The notes under the pieces are model-generated. The model did not search any database and was not told the DNA's origin. It saw only the letters and a program-made list of their open reading frames with translations. The position numbers and the translations under genes are program-made. This document shows positions 1-8,049 of a DNA stretch of 11,653 nucleotides, one piece after another. Source of the DNA: Chloromonas sp. AAM2 (Eukaryota; Chlorophyta; Chlorophyceae; Chlamydomonadales; Chlamydomonadaceae); NCBI GenBank assembly GCA_004335635.1, contig QAXH01005235.1, forward strand, positions 2,035 through 13,687, read 5' to 3'. The first letter of the stretch is position 1. The number at the start of each line of letters is the position of its first letter.

Positions 1-107
1 CTGCAATAGAGGACAATGCTGGCGGTTAAGAGAGCCGTCATGGGGTGTGAGTCCCCTTACAAACGCAACCCTGAACACTGATCGGATTTTGGGCCGGTCG
101 GAAGTAG

Positions 108-647
108 GGACTGTCACTGTACGCGTCTCGTGCACCAGATGGTGGCGTGGATCTGGGTTGGCTGGCCACCGTCATCTCCTTCTTCCTGTTGGTGGCACAA
201 CAGCTCATTGATGGTTTCCGAGGCAAGAGACTTGCCAGCACAGCGGTTATCTCAGCGTGGCAGCGTCTGCGACGTCGAAAGCAAGTCCGTCCGCAGGGTG
301 CGCATGACGTCGCACTTGAGATCCCAGATGAGGGTGCACAGGAGGGTGTGCAACAGGGTGCAGAGGAAGATGTGTGCAGGGTTTTTGTTATGTGGAAGGG
401 TACCACATGTGGCATCACTTTCATTTGTGGGATGTCAAAGAAGTTCAGTAGATGTTGCCACCTTGTACCCACTCTATGCTACACCCTGTGCATCCTCCTC
501 TGCATTGTGTCCATGTGTATGGGGGATGCACATGGACACCATGCAGAGGAGGATGCACAGGGTGTTGCTCAGTGTGTTCCTCGCTCAGCTCAAGGCAAAG
601 TTCCTTGCCCGCAACACTGTGCGCACCAGCATTGCCTGCGTATGTAG
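108..647 (+). other. open frame with a hydrophobic segment, doubtful coding
   Basis: This frame is open from just after a TAG at 105-107 to a TAG at 645-647 and has no ATG near its start. Residues encoded at about 153-215 form a hydrophobic stretch (LGWLATVISFFLLVAQQ) followed by an Arg/Lys-rich segment, which could be a membrane anchor with a cytoplasmic tail. A possible splice acceptor (caccag, ending at 138) would start an exon at 139 in this frame. Against it, the second half runs straight through the repeat that starts at 386, and open frames of this size arise by chance in DNA of this composition. I recognise no family. If real, only the part before about 380 is likely to be an exon. 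Confidence 0.15.
481..565. repeat. 37-bp inverted repeat with 11-nt loop
   Basis: The arms at 481-517 and 529-565 are reverse complements with a single mismatch, and the loop is 518-528. The arm begins acaccctgtgcatcctcctc. The left arm is the end of repeat copy P1. Confidence 0.9.
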
Positions 648-765
648 AAAGGTGGCTGCGGCCCAGCAATCTATCAGCTGGGGGTTGTTGTTATGTGGAA
701 GGGTACCACATGTGGCATAACTTTCATTTGTGGGATGTCAAAGAAGTTCAGTAGATGTTGCCACC

Positions 766-859
766 CTGTACCCACTCTGTGCTACACCCTGTGCATCCTC
801 CTCTGCATTGTGTCCATGTGTATGGGGGATGCACAGGGTGTAGCACAGAGTGGGTACAG
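766..859. repeat. perfect 32-bp inverted repeat with 30-nt loop
   Basis: The arms at 766-797 and 828-859 match perfectly as reverse complements. The left arm begins ctgtacccactctgtgctac. It overlaps the second P copy, so this hairpin uses much of the same arm sequence as the one at 481-565 but pairs it differently. Confidence 0.92.
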
Positions 860-995
860 GCCCCCATAACAACAACCCCCAGCTGTAGATTGCTGGGCCG
901 CAGCCACCTTTCTACATACGCAGGCAATGCTGGTGCGCACAGTGTTGCGGGCAAGGAACTTTGCCTTGAGCTGAGCGAGGAACACACTGAGCTAC

Positions 996-2386
996 TGGTG
1001 CACATTGTTTGGTGTGCACGTGCGACCGCGCACTTGGGACAGGGCATGGGCAGCGCCCAGCCAGCAGCAACCTGAATCGTTTTTGAGGTGTGAGTATTGA
1101 GTTTACTCTGAGCAGGATGGTATGTCAAGGTTAAGTCTTTGTGTGCCCCAATTGTGCTCTTCTTCTCCAAGGCCTTCCTGGCCATCTGGTCTTGACGTCT
1201 GATATTACGCTTTATCTTAAAGAGCTCTGGTAGTTGTTTTGGCTGGTTTGCGTTCCGTGTGACAACACAAGGGTGTGGGACTGCACAACAACGTCGGTGG
1301 CTGTTCGTCTGCCTGAACGGGAGAGTTTGAATTGTGTTTGGAGGAAGGAAGGCGACACGACTTCTGGCACCTGTTTGTGCCTTGAGCTACTTGGGAGACT
1401 CAGGTGATGCATGCCCAGCAACAGCCTCAGAGCACCCTTTTGAGAAAGTCTGTGGCAGCTGTGCCATTGACTCAACATACGCCTCAAGACCTTTCCCGCA
1501 CTATGGTTACACATCTTTTGTGTCGTGGCGCAAGTGCTTCTCAAACGAAAACATGAAATGACAAAAACAGGCCCTACAGTGCTGGCCGTCTGAACGCCAG
1601 ATTGCCTGCATGGCTAGCCTCAATCATGCGGCAGAGCATCAAGCGGTCTTGTTGTACGCAGGCACACATCTGTTGATGTTTCTGCTGTTGCACCACTGTC
1701 GCTGGACTTGGACTCTAGGGCTTGAAGCAGAGTGACGAACAGGATCAACCGCTTAACAACCGTAATTGCCAAAAACCTGAGCAACAGCCATTGGCCTACC
1801 ACACAACATGGCACAGAAAAGCTGAGCAGTTCATGAGCAATCAGGGAAGAGTGTGTACGGACACGTCTGATAGTGTTATGTACAGCCTGGAATAGAAGTG
1901 TGTAGGCAGTGTCGGCCTGTGCACTGGAAAATTCATATTCGTATATGATCTTCGACCATTACCAGCCCTCCAACATCTCCCACCAAGCCCAACATTCATG
2001 CAGCATTGCGGGAGAGTACCGCCTTTCAACTCAACTGTTAACCATTCCCAGCAACCTTTCAAAACTATTGCAGTGCAGCTCTGCTGTGCACACTTCACAT
2101 GCCTGTATCCAGCACAAAATTGGACGGGCAGGCAAAAACCCGCCGTGGATTCATGACAAGCTTCTGGCCATTCCTGCCAACACACCTGCGTTGCACACAC
2201 TGGAACACAGCCTCAAGCCTTTCAGACCATCAGCTAGGGTGCAGTCCCTGCGGGACAGCGCCAACAAACTCCTCTTGTTTGTTCTTGCTTGATTCCCGTT
2301 ACACTCCCGGAGGCCAGGACACGCCAGCCTTGCCGTTGTTGGTACCTGTGGGCAAAGAAGGGTTTCACATTAGTTGCCCGACCTCC
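996..2386. other. no supported gene; spacer and probable 3' flank
   Basis: Open frames exist on both strands here, for example a minus frame starting at 1185 and a plus frame at 1909-2292. None shows a recognisable family, a run of exon-like splice sites, or continuity with the LCIB-like gene. The right end, next to 2387, is probably the 3' UTR of that gene. I see no tRNA, rRNA or tandem array in this stretch. Confidence 0.5.
2299..2303 (-). terminator. possible TGTAA polyadenylation signal
   Basis: Reading the minus strand, TGTAA occurs 84 bases past the stop codon at 2387-2389. TGTAA is the usual poly(A) signal of chlorophyte nuclear genes and lies shortly before the cleavage site, so the transcript may end near 2280-2288. 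The pentamer is common by chance, and later copies (for example near 1509) could be used instead. Confidence 0.35.
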
Positions 2387-5300
2387 TTAACTATGCCAGC
2401 CAGCATCCACCTCCTGAGCGCACCCGGCTTCAACGTTACCTGTGAGCACGGCTCCCAGGCCGCCCAGGAAACTGAAGGAATTGAAGCTCTCCTCCTCGTC
2501 CTCCATGGAGTCCATGTTGGGAGCGCGTGTGTCGCGGTCAAAGCCCGCCATGTCGGCAACGATGGTGTTCTGCCAGCCGGGCACTGGGTCCTTGTAGCCG
2601 TCCTCGCCCTCCTCGTCAGGGATACTGCAGGTAATGGATAGCATTATGATAACCAATGCAGTTGCACAAACAACCAAGTGAGAAGGGCACGTGTTACAAT
2701 GGTAGGCATGTGTGAAGAGGGTAGGCATGTGTTACAAGGGTAGGCATGCGTGAAGAGTTTAGGCATGCGTGAAGAGGGTAGGCATGTGTGAAGAGGGTAG
2801 GCATGTGTGAAGAGGGTAGGCATGTGTTACAAGGGTAGGCATGTGTGAGTGGGAGGGTAGGCATGTGTGAAGAGGGTAGGCACGTGTGAAGAGGGTAGGC
2901 ATGTGTGAGTGGGAGGGTAGGCACGTGTGAAGAGGGTAGGCATGTGTGAGTGGGAGGGTAGGCATGTGTGAAGAGGGTAGGCATGTGCGAAGAGGTTGGG
3001 CATGTGTGAGTGGGAGGGTAGGCATGTGTGAAGAGAGTGGGCATGTTTAACAAGGGTGGGCGTGTGTGAGTGGGAGGGTAGGCATGTGTGAATGTGAGTA
3101 GCAGGGTGGGCACGTGGTGCAAGGGTGCGCATAGGCCAAGCGACTGAACTGCGTAAGTGATGCTTTGCTCATTCCCGTCTGCTCAGCCCTGCTCGTCAGG
3201 AATGCTGCAGGATTGGAAACGTGTGACATGTGTGTGAGACAGTGTGACAAGAGTGGGCATGCGAGAGAAGGGTGGGAACATGCGTGAGAGGCGGGCACAT
3301 CCGTGATCGTGATGTGCGCGCATTCATGCATCTGTACAAGGGTCGCTGTCAGTCTTGAGTACACCCTACCCTGCCCATGCCTACCACCCACACTCGCTGG
3401 CATCGCTCCTGTGTACTAGCTTCACAACAAAGATGAACAGGCGCGGCAGCTGCCACTTCCATGTCGTATATCACACCACTTACATATTTGCCTTGTATAC
3501 ATGTCATAATCACTATAACTGCCACTCACATGTCATCATCAACTTGCTTGAATCCCACCCTCTTGCTGCTCCACTTGTACTCCCGTTTGTATGTCATATC
3601 TACCGCCCTAGTTGCTGCTTTGCACCGGTCTAATTACTCACATGTCGTCGTCAATCTGGTCCTTGGTCACACCCAGGCGCTGGGTGAGGTACTTGAGGGG
3701 GATCTCCTTGAGGGTGCCGGCGGCGGTGGAACCGATGATAACGTCCAGGTCACGTGGCTCTCCGTCGGTTGATGCCTTGGCCATCAGCTGGAGCTGGCGG
3801 GGGGACATGGTCTGAACAGGCTCATGCACAAAGCATAGGGACAGTATTAGTCAGTAGTGTGCACAAGTGAGATGCGACCATTGTAGGAGCAACCATTACA
3901 CAACCGAGTGCTGTCAGTTCTTCTTGTCCCAAGTCTGCCCGACAGAGAATGGTAATGTTAGTCATCAGTGTCAGTGCACCAGCTTCACGCCCGTACTGAT
4001 TACAGCATGCCGGGATTACATACATGACATACGGGACGAGCGAGGCAATGCAGGCACACAGCAGGACGGAATGAACATCAAAGACAGTTGCCCCACAGCA
4101 GCTTGTCAAACGCATACCGCTACACATGTGATGCGCTAGTGCAAAGGTTGCTGATACTGGCCAACAAGCCGCACCCTACCACCAATCCACACCCTTTCGC
4201 TTCCGCACTATGAAGTCTTCCACCACTAATTGCTGCATACCATCAAACAGCGTTCCCAATGACAATGACACACACACACCGCCCACCAATGAGACTACCA
4301 CCACTCACCGGCACGCGCCCCAGGTCGATGTGGTACTTGGTGCCGTCCATCACCACAAACACCTTGGCTGGCGCAACGAACTCGAGGGATGGCACGCCGC
4401 TGTCCGCTGTGAGCTCAGTGGCCCAGTTGTGGATCTGCGCAGGAAAGGAAGGCGCAACAACCTCGGGAACAGTACCAAGTGAATCTTGTCCTGCTATCTC
4501 CCAACCCGCTACCGTACTGCTCCAAACTAGTTTGTGAACTGGAAAAAAACCCTTTCAGTAGCTTTGCAAACTGAACTAGGTTGCGGAATGGGCCGGAAAA
4601 GGATGGTTTTTAAACTGGTACTTTTAGGATTGATAAATAACATTAATTCTGTTGATTTCACAAGCCTTCTCGAGCAACTGCACTCAACAAAGCCACTACC
4701 AGACAACTGCCAATGACTGACAGGGCAGGGATAAGCCATGAAAGTCCATGCAAGCCATGTGAACACATCCTACTCAGATCTCACAATACACCCTCACTCT
4801 TTACCATTGTACTTGCGAGACTAACTAGTTTGTGGATCAACAGGCCAATGCGCAAAAAAAAAATGGTTGCGAACCGTTCCTGACTTGGCTTTGCGCTCCT
4901 GACTCGCTCCTTGCAATTGGTTTGCGACGTTTCTTTTTCTCGCAAACTAGTTCTAGTTCTAGTTTTTGGTGCCGCTGAGTGCGGTGTTCCACATGCCAAC
5001 CTCCGGCTCTGTCTGGTGCGCTGTCCTAGCAAACAGACGTGCTTGGCACCCAGATGATCACGACCACTCTCACCTGCACGCCTGTCACCACGGCGTAGTT
5101 GGCCTTGCTAGTGTCCACGGCCTTCTCAATCAGGAACTCCAAGTCCTGCAATACACCACACATTTGAATCATTGGTTTGTTCTTATGCTTCATGACTGAT
5201 TGCTCATGACTGCGTGTATGTACGAGTGCGTGCGTGTACGGGCTGTCCCATTACATCGTGACAAGCACACCCGGAGCAGGTCGCGACGCCTTGCTGGCCA

Positions 5301-7736
5301 GCATGCTTACGCCGTTGCAGCCGGTCGTCTATCAGCACAAGCAGCACAAGGCCGAACCCCTTGTACCAATGACACCCATGCCCACAGCCTTGCCCTGTCA
5401 GATCCAGCCACTGAGATCCCCAGGCGCCCCTATGTTCTGCTCACGTTCGTGATGGTGCGCTCGGCCACGTGGGTCATGTCCACCAGGTTCATCTTGGTGG
5501 GGTCCAGGCCCTCGTAGCGCACACGCCGGGCCAGGCGCTGCTTCAGGATTGAGTACTCAGGGTCGGCGGCATCGTGCACACCAGGCACCTGCACAGTGAT
5601 TGTGCAGCGCCGAAATCTCATCACCACCTCATTGCCGAACCACATAAAGCCACAGGCAGACCCTAAGCGCATGTTGAGCTGGCCGACTCAAGAGTGTTAA
5701 TGAGTGTGTCCGATTTCCAGTCTGGACCAAGAGTATGGCTGGAGGACCAGTCAGTGGGCAAACTTGGACTGCCCCATAAACGTTGTAAAATAACCATATT
5801 GTCAGATGGAGTGGAGATTACCAAGACTGCCGAAGAACCTAGACGGTGCATGACAAGCACCATGCAGCGGTGACAAAAGTTGTGTCCACCTGGTGAGCTT
5901 CATGACTGCCCATATGTGCCAGCGTGCCCATGCCAAGACGCCATGTCGTGAGTGGTTTGATCGAGCTTCGGGTGCCTGTCCGTGTCTGGTACGGAGCTGA
6001 ACACCTTGCTAGTGAAACAAACATGGCTGTCAGCACGCCGCTTACCAAGTTTGATAGAGCAGCAAACAAATGCGAAACACACCTTGCAATTCTTCTTGTA
6101 GCCCTCGGCCTTGAGCTCGATGAGGCACTTTTGCAGTGCACCGCAGGCGCAGGACTCGGATGGGCGGCCGGGGCGGGTGATGGCGCCGATATCACCGGCG
6201 GAGTTGATGCCGATGTGGGGGAAGGCGAAGAACACATAGTGCTCCTTGCCGTTCTGAAAGGCACAGGACCAGCATGGCCAATGAGACGCCAGATCCGTAT
6301 TCTAATCCTACCCTGGTGCCCATTGACATTGTGTTTTCCTTGCTGCTCAGCATGCACAACTCCTGCCCTCAAAATGCACACGACACTGAAGGGAGAGTGG
6401 TGTCAGTGGGTCCTCGGCCAGGCAGCTCGTTGGGCAACCGACAAATGTCACCCCCAATGTTGCCATAGTCACGTGCACAACTTGAGTGTTGATCTCACCG
6501 AGATGGGGGAGTGGCTGAAGCCCGCGCCCATGCCAGTGAGGCCGCATGTGAGCACGGCGCCCAGACCGTTGGTGTTGAAGGATGAGCCGAACACGGCCTC
6601 GATCTTGTCCTTCAGCACAGTTGTGACCTCATCACGGCACAAGTTGGTCATGGCTGCGGCAAAACGGCGGTTTGGTCGGGTTAGGGTCCGACAACCAATA
6701 TAAACAAATAAAACCGTGGAGATGATGCTGGCCTGCAACTGCAACACCAATGACAGCCAAACCTTCCTTACTGGTAGGGTTCTCGCCAGTGAATCCAAAG
6801 CCATTGAGTGCAACTTCCAGCCTTGCAATGAAGTCAATGACAGCCTGACAGATTTTAATCCAAGCTTTCAATATAATCAATCAACAGCTCACCGATAGAG
6901 TTCTCGCCAGTGAAGCCAAAGCCATTGAGGGCCACCTCCAGGCGAGCCATAAAGTCTGCACAAACAAAGGCGCCTCAAAGTTAGCACCTGCGGATATGTG
7001 ATGGGTGCACCTGTCACATCAAGCCAATAATGAGCAGGAATGAGCAGGAATGAGCATGAACCGTGTCACCACACCCATAACTCACCGTCCACGCCCATGG
7101 CCCGGTTGAAGTGCCGGGCTACGGACCGGTGCCTGCAATCAGGACAATGCATCAAGGAGAAGTGTCCATGCATGAGGCAGGAGGGCTACCATCATCAAGA
7201 TGAAGCATCATCCACACACAGGGCAGTAAGGGTATAGCTGTACTCTCTGATTGGCTTATTCTGACATCCACACCCATACCGGGTTGAAATGCCGGGTCGA
7301 CGCCTTGAAAGTGCAATTATCACAAGAAGAAGAGTGCAACAGACGCTGGTGGGGCCTGTCCGAGATTTGTCCATGCAAAAGCCCGGGAAGGCCAGAACGT
7401 GCGGTAGATTGGCGAACGCCAACCCCAGATAGGGCTACAATGGAGCGACTTTCTGCACGCTTTTCCCATGATTTGCAAGATACACCTCCGCTAAGCCCTT
7501 TCACACCTGCGCGCCAAGCTGAGCTGGTGCTCGGGCGTAAGCAGGGGACGAGCTGCTGTTGGTGAGGAAGGGGTTTGTGTCTGGACCTCCGCTACGCTGA
7601 CTTCAACGGCATTGGCCACGACGCACTCGCGTTTTACTGGGCCAGCGATCCAAGGCTGTGCGGGCGTCGCAGATGGCCTGGATGCGCATGGCCGGCTAGT
7701 GCGCCCTAGGCGCTGGGTGACGCCAGTGGTTGCCAT
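2387..7736 (-). CDS. LCIB: LCIB/LCIC-family protein, carbonic anhydrase-like, plastid
   Basis: Ten exons on the minus strand: 7507-7736, 7086-7132, 6893-6955, 6499-6653, 6083-6253, 5445-5588, 5074-5145, 4309-4434, 3642-3811, 2387-2624. All introns are GT-AG, all phases agree, and the sum is 1416 nt (471 aa plus stop). Residues 1-60 are Arg/Ser/Ala-rich like a plastid transit peptide. The LCIB domain runs from about 78 to 350, with landmarks NLCRDE (C119), LTCG (C150), GFSHSP (H161), FPHIGI (H178), SCACGAL (C200, C202), DPEYSILKQRLARR and IHNW. The family binds zinc through a Cys-His-Cys set; these are candidates, not assigned ligands. The tail is acidic (MEDEEES). LCIB proteins help retain or recapture CO2 around the pyrenoid. 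The ATG at 7736 has a better context than the in-frame ATG at 7781. A GT donor at 2439 could instead splice on to an unseen last exon. Which paralogue (LCIB, C, D or E) is unresolved. Confidence 0.92.
2682..3127. repeat. 19/22-bp minisatellite in the last intron of the LCIB-like gene
   Basis: About 22 tandem units are visible. The main unit is ggtaggcatgtgtgaagag (19 bp); variants end in ttacaag (19 bp) or gagtgggag (22 bp). The two lengths are interspersed, and the right end is more diverged, with decayed copies continuing to about 3300. The array lies wholly inside intron 2625-3641. Because the units contain few stop codons on the minus strand, several frames stay open across it, but this is an effect of the repeat. 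Confidence 0.93.
3183..3210 (-). pseudogene. partial copy of the last-exon acceptor and first codons
   Basis: On the minus strand this reads cctgcag followed by codons for I-P-D-E-Q-G and then TGA. The true last exon at 2624 reads cctgcag followed by I-P-D-E-E-G-E. The match covers the acceptor and about seven codons. If used as the acceptor after the exon at 3642-3811, the phase fits and the protein would end after DDDIIPDEQG, without the acidic tail. Confidence 0.6.
3524..3549 (-). pseudogene. partial copy of the 3' end and donor of the ninth exon
   Basis: On the minus strand this reads aagcaagttgatgatgacat followed by gtgagt, encoding K-Q-V-D-D-D. The true exon end at 3642 reads K-D-Q-I-D-D-D and then at|gtgagt. 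Two Asp codons and the Gln codon differ silently, the donor is intact, and one codon is missing. It lies in the intron directly after the real exon. Confidence 0.5.
4523..4950. other. A/T-rich intron block bounded by caaactag motifs
   Basis: A perfect 12-bp palindrome, caaactagtttg, lies at 4523-4534. Related motifs are at 4823-4832 (aactagtttg) and 4943-4950 (caaactag, followed by ttctagttctag). The block between them has poly-A/T runs unlike the neighbouring intron. It may be a small inserted element in the intron 4435-5073, but the end similarity is short and no target duplication was seen. Confidence 0.25.
6772..6844 (-). pseudogene. second copy of LCIB exon 3 (possible poison exon)
   Basis: This copy lies 49 bp downstream of exon 3 (6893-6955), inside the next intron. 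Over the shared 62 bases it differs at 11 positions, of which 9 are in silent changes or third positions; the encoded core DF-ARLEVALNGFGFTGEN changes only Met to Ile, with two more changes in the last two codons. It has an acceptor (ctgtcag) and a donor (gtaagg), and its 3' phase matches exon 4. Its 5' phase does not match: joined to exon 2 or exon 3 it would read Gly-Cys-His-stop. Either it is a decaying duplicate, or it serves as a poison exon, or it has an unseen partner exon in phase 0. Confidence 0.7.
7265..7302 (-). pseudogene. decayed copy of LCIB exon 2
   Basis: The minus strand reads cgacccggcatttcaacccg followed by gtatgggtgtggatg. This matches the end of exon 2 (gcccggcacttcaaccgggc and catgggcgtggacg, encoding ARHFNRAMGVD) with a one-base insertion, a one-base deletion and a few substitutions. 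The donor gtgag has become gtcag. The frame is broken, so it is read as a relic in the first intron. Confidence 0.55.
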
Positions 7737-8049
7737 TTGATGGTATCTAGCTCTGCTTAGCTGTCCAGTCGGCTGTCTCATGGAAGGAGAGCTTACAACA
7801 CCTTACCCTACTATGCTTGGCAGATTTCCAAAGTAGTTGCTTGTCAGTTATTCAGTTCCAATCCGCAATTCGGAATTTCCCCTTCTGGGTATTGCTTCAC
7901 GGCACAGTACCGTCACGACTGTTTGACAAGACGCCTGTGGGCTCCTCCTTGCACCTGGCTCGACTGAAGCACGTGCCAGGCCAACCAGTGCCAGCACCTC
8001 TCTGTCCTCTGTTTGCGGGTGCAGCAACATTGGCCTACCACAGCGTGCA
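7737..8049. promoter_or_regulatory. divergent promoter region between the two genes
   Basis: The minus gene starts at 7736 and the plus gene at 8050, so this stretch must hold both 5' UTRs and probably both promoters. Three matches to GANTTNC (either strand) fall within 57 bp: gatttcc at 7823-7829, gcaattc at 7865-7871 (reverse orientation) and gaatttc at 7873-7879. GANTTNC is the consensus reported for the low-CO2 enhancer elements of Chlamydomonas CAH1. About half a match would be expected by chance in this length, so the cluster is suggestive only. No clear TATA box was found. Confidence 0.5.

Larger units (their letters stand above)
386..992. repeat. nested direct and inverted repeat (foldback-like element)
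   Basis: The segment has the order P-Q-P-Q', where Q' is the reverse complement of Q. The P copies are at about 386-532 and 689-835, offset by exactly 303 bp with only a few mismatches and no net indel. Q lies at about 567-695 and Q' at about 865-992; they pair over roughly 128 bp with about one indel. Each P carries an arm of a shorter hairpin. No transposase is visible, and I could not define a target-site duplication. A foldback or MITE-like non-autonomous element is the simplest reading; a local inversion-duplication is the alternative. Confidence 0.8.

Noticed and set aside
748..1185. Minus-strand frame starting MARKALEKK, open upstream to about 1290
   Set aside because: The first part looks protein-like, but no family is recognised and the second half is the inverted repeat; no supporting splice sites were found.
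1378..1410. Resemblance to the Alu/7SL motif agctacttgggag
   Set aside because: Only about 15 bases agree; there is no wider SRP RNA or SINE structure or pol III box.
2694..3132. Three long overlapping minus-strand frames with His/Thr/Pro repeats
   Set aside because: They follow from a minisatellite with few stops, lie inside an intron, and the 19-bp unit is not a multiple of three.
3355..3815. Plus-strand open frames opposite LCIB exon 9
   Set aside because: They are shadows of the minus-strand exon and its intron, with no family match.
5924..6703. 259-residue plus-strand open frame
   Set aside because: It is antisense to LCIB exons 4 and 5 and their intron, which have splice sites, phase and family motifs on the minus strand.
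7737..7781. Upstream in-frame ATG at 7781 for the LCIB-like gene
   Set aside because: Its context is weak (T at -3), while the ATG at 7736 has A at -3 and G at +4 and begins a typical transit peptide; it remains possible and would add 15 residues.
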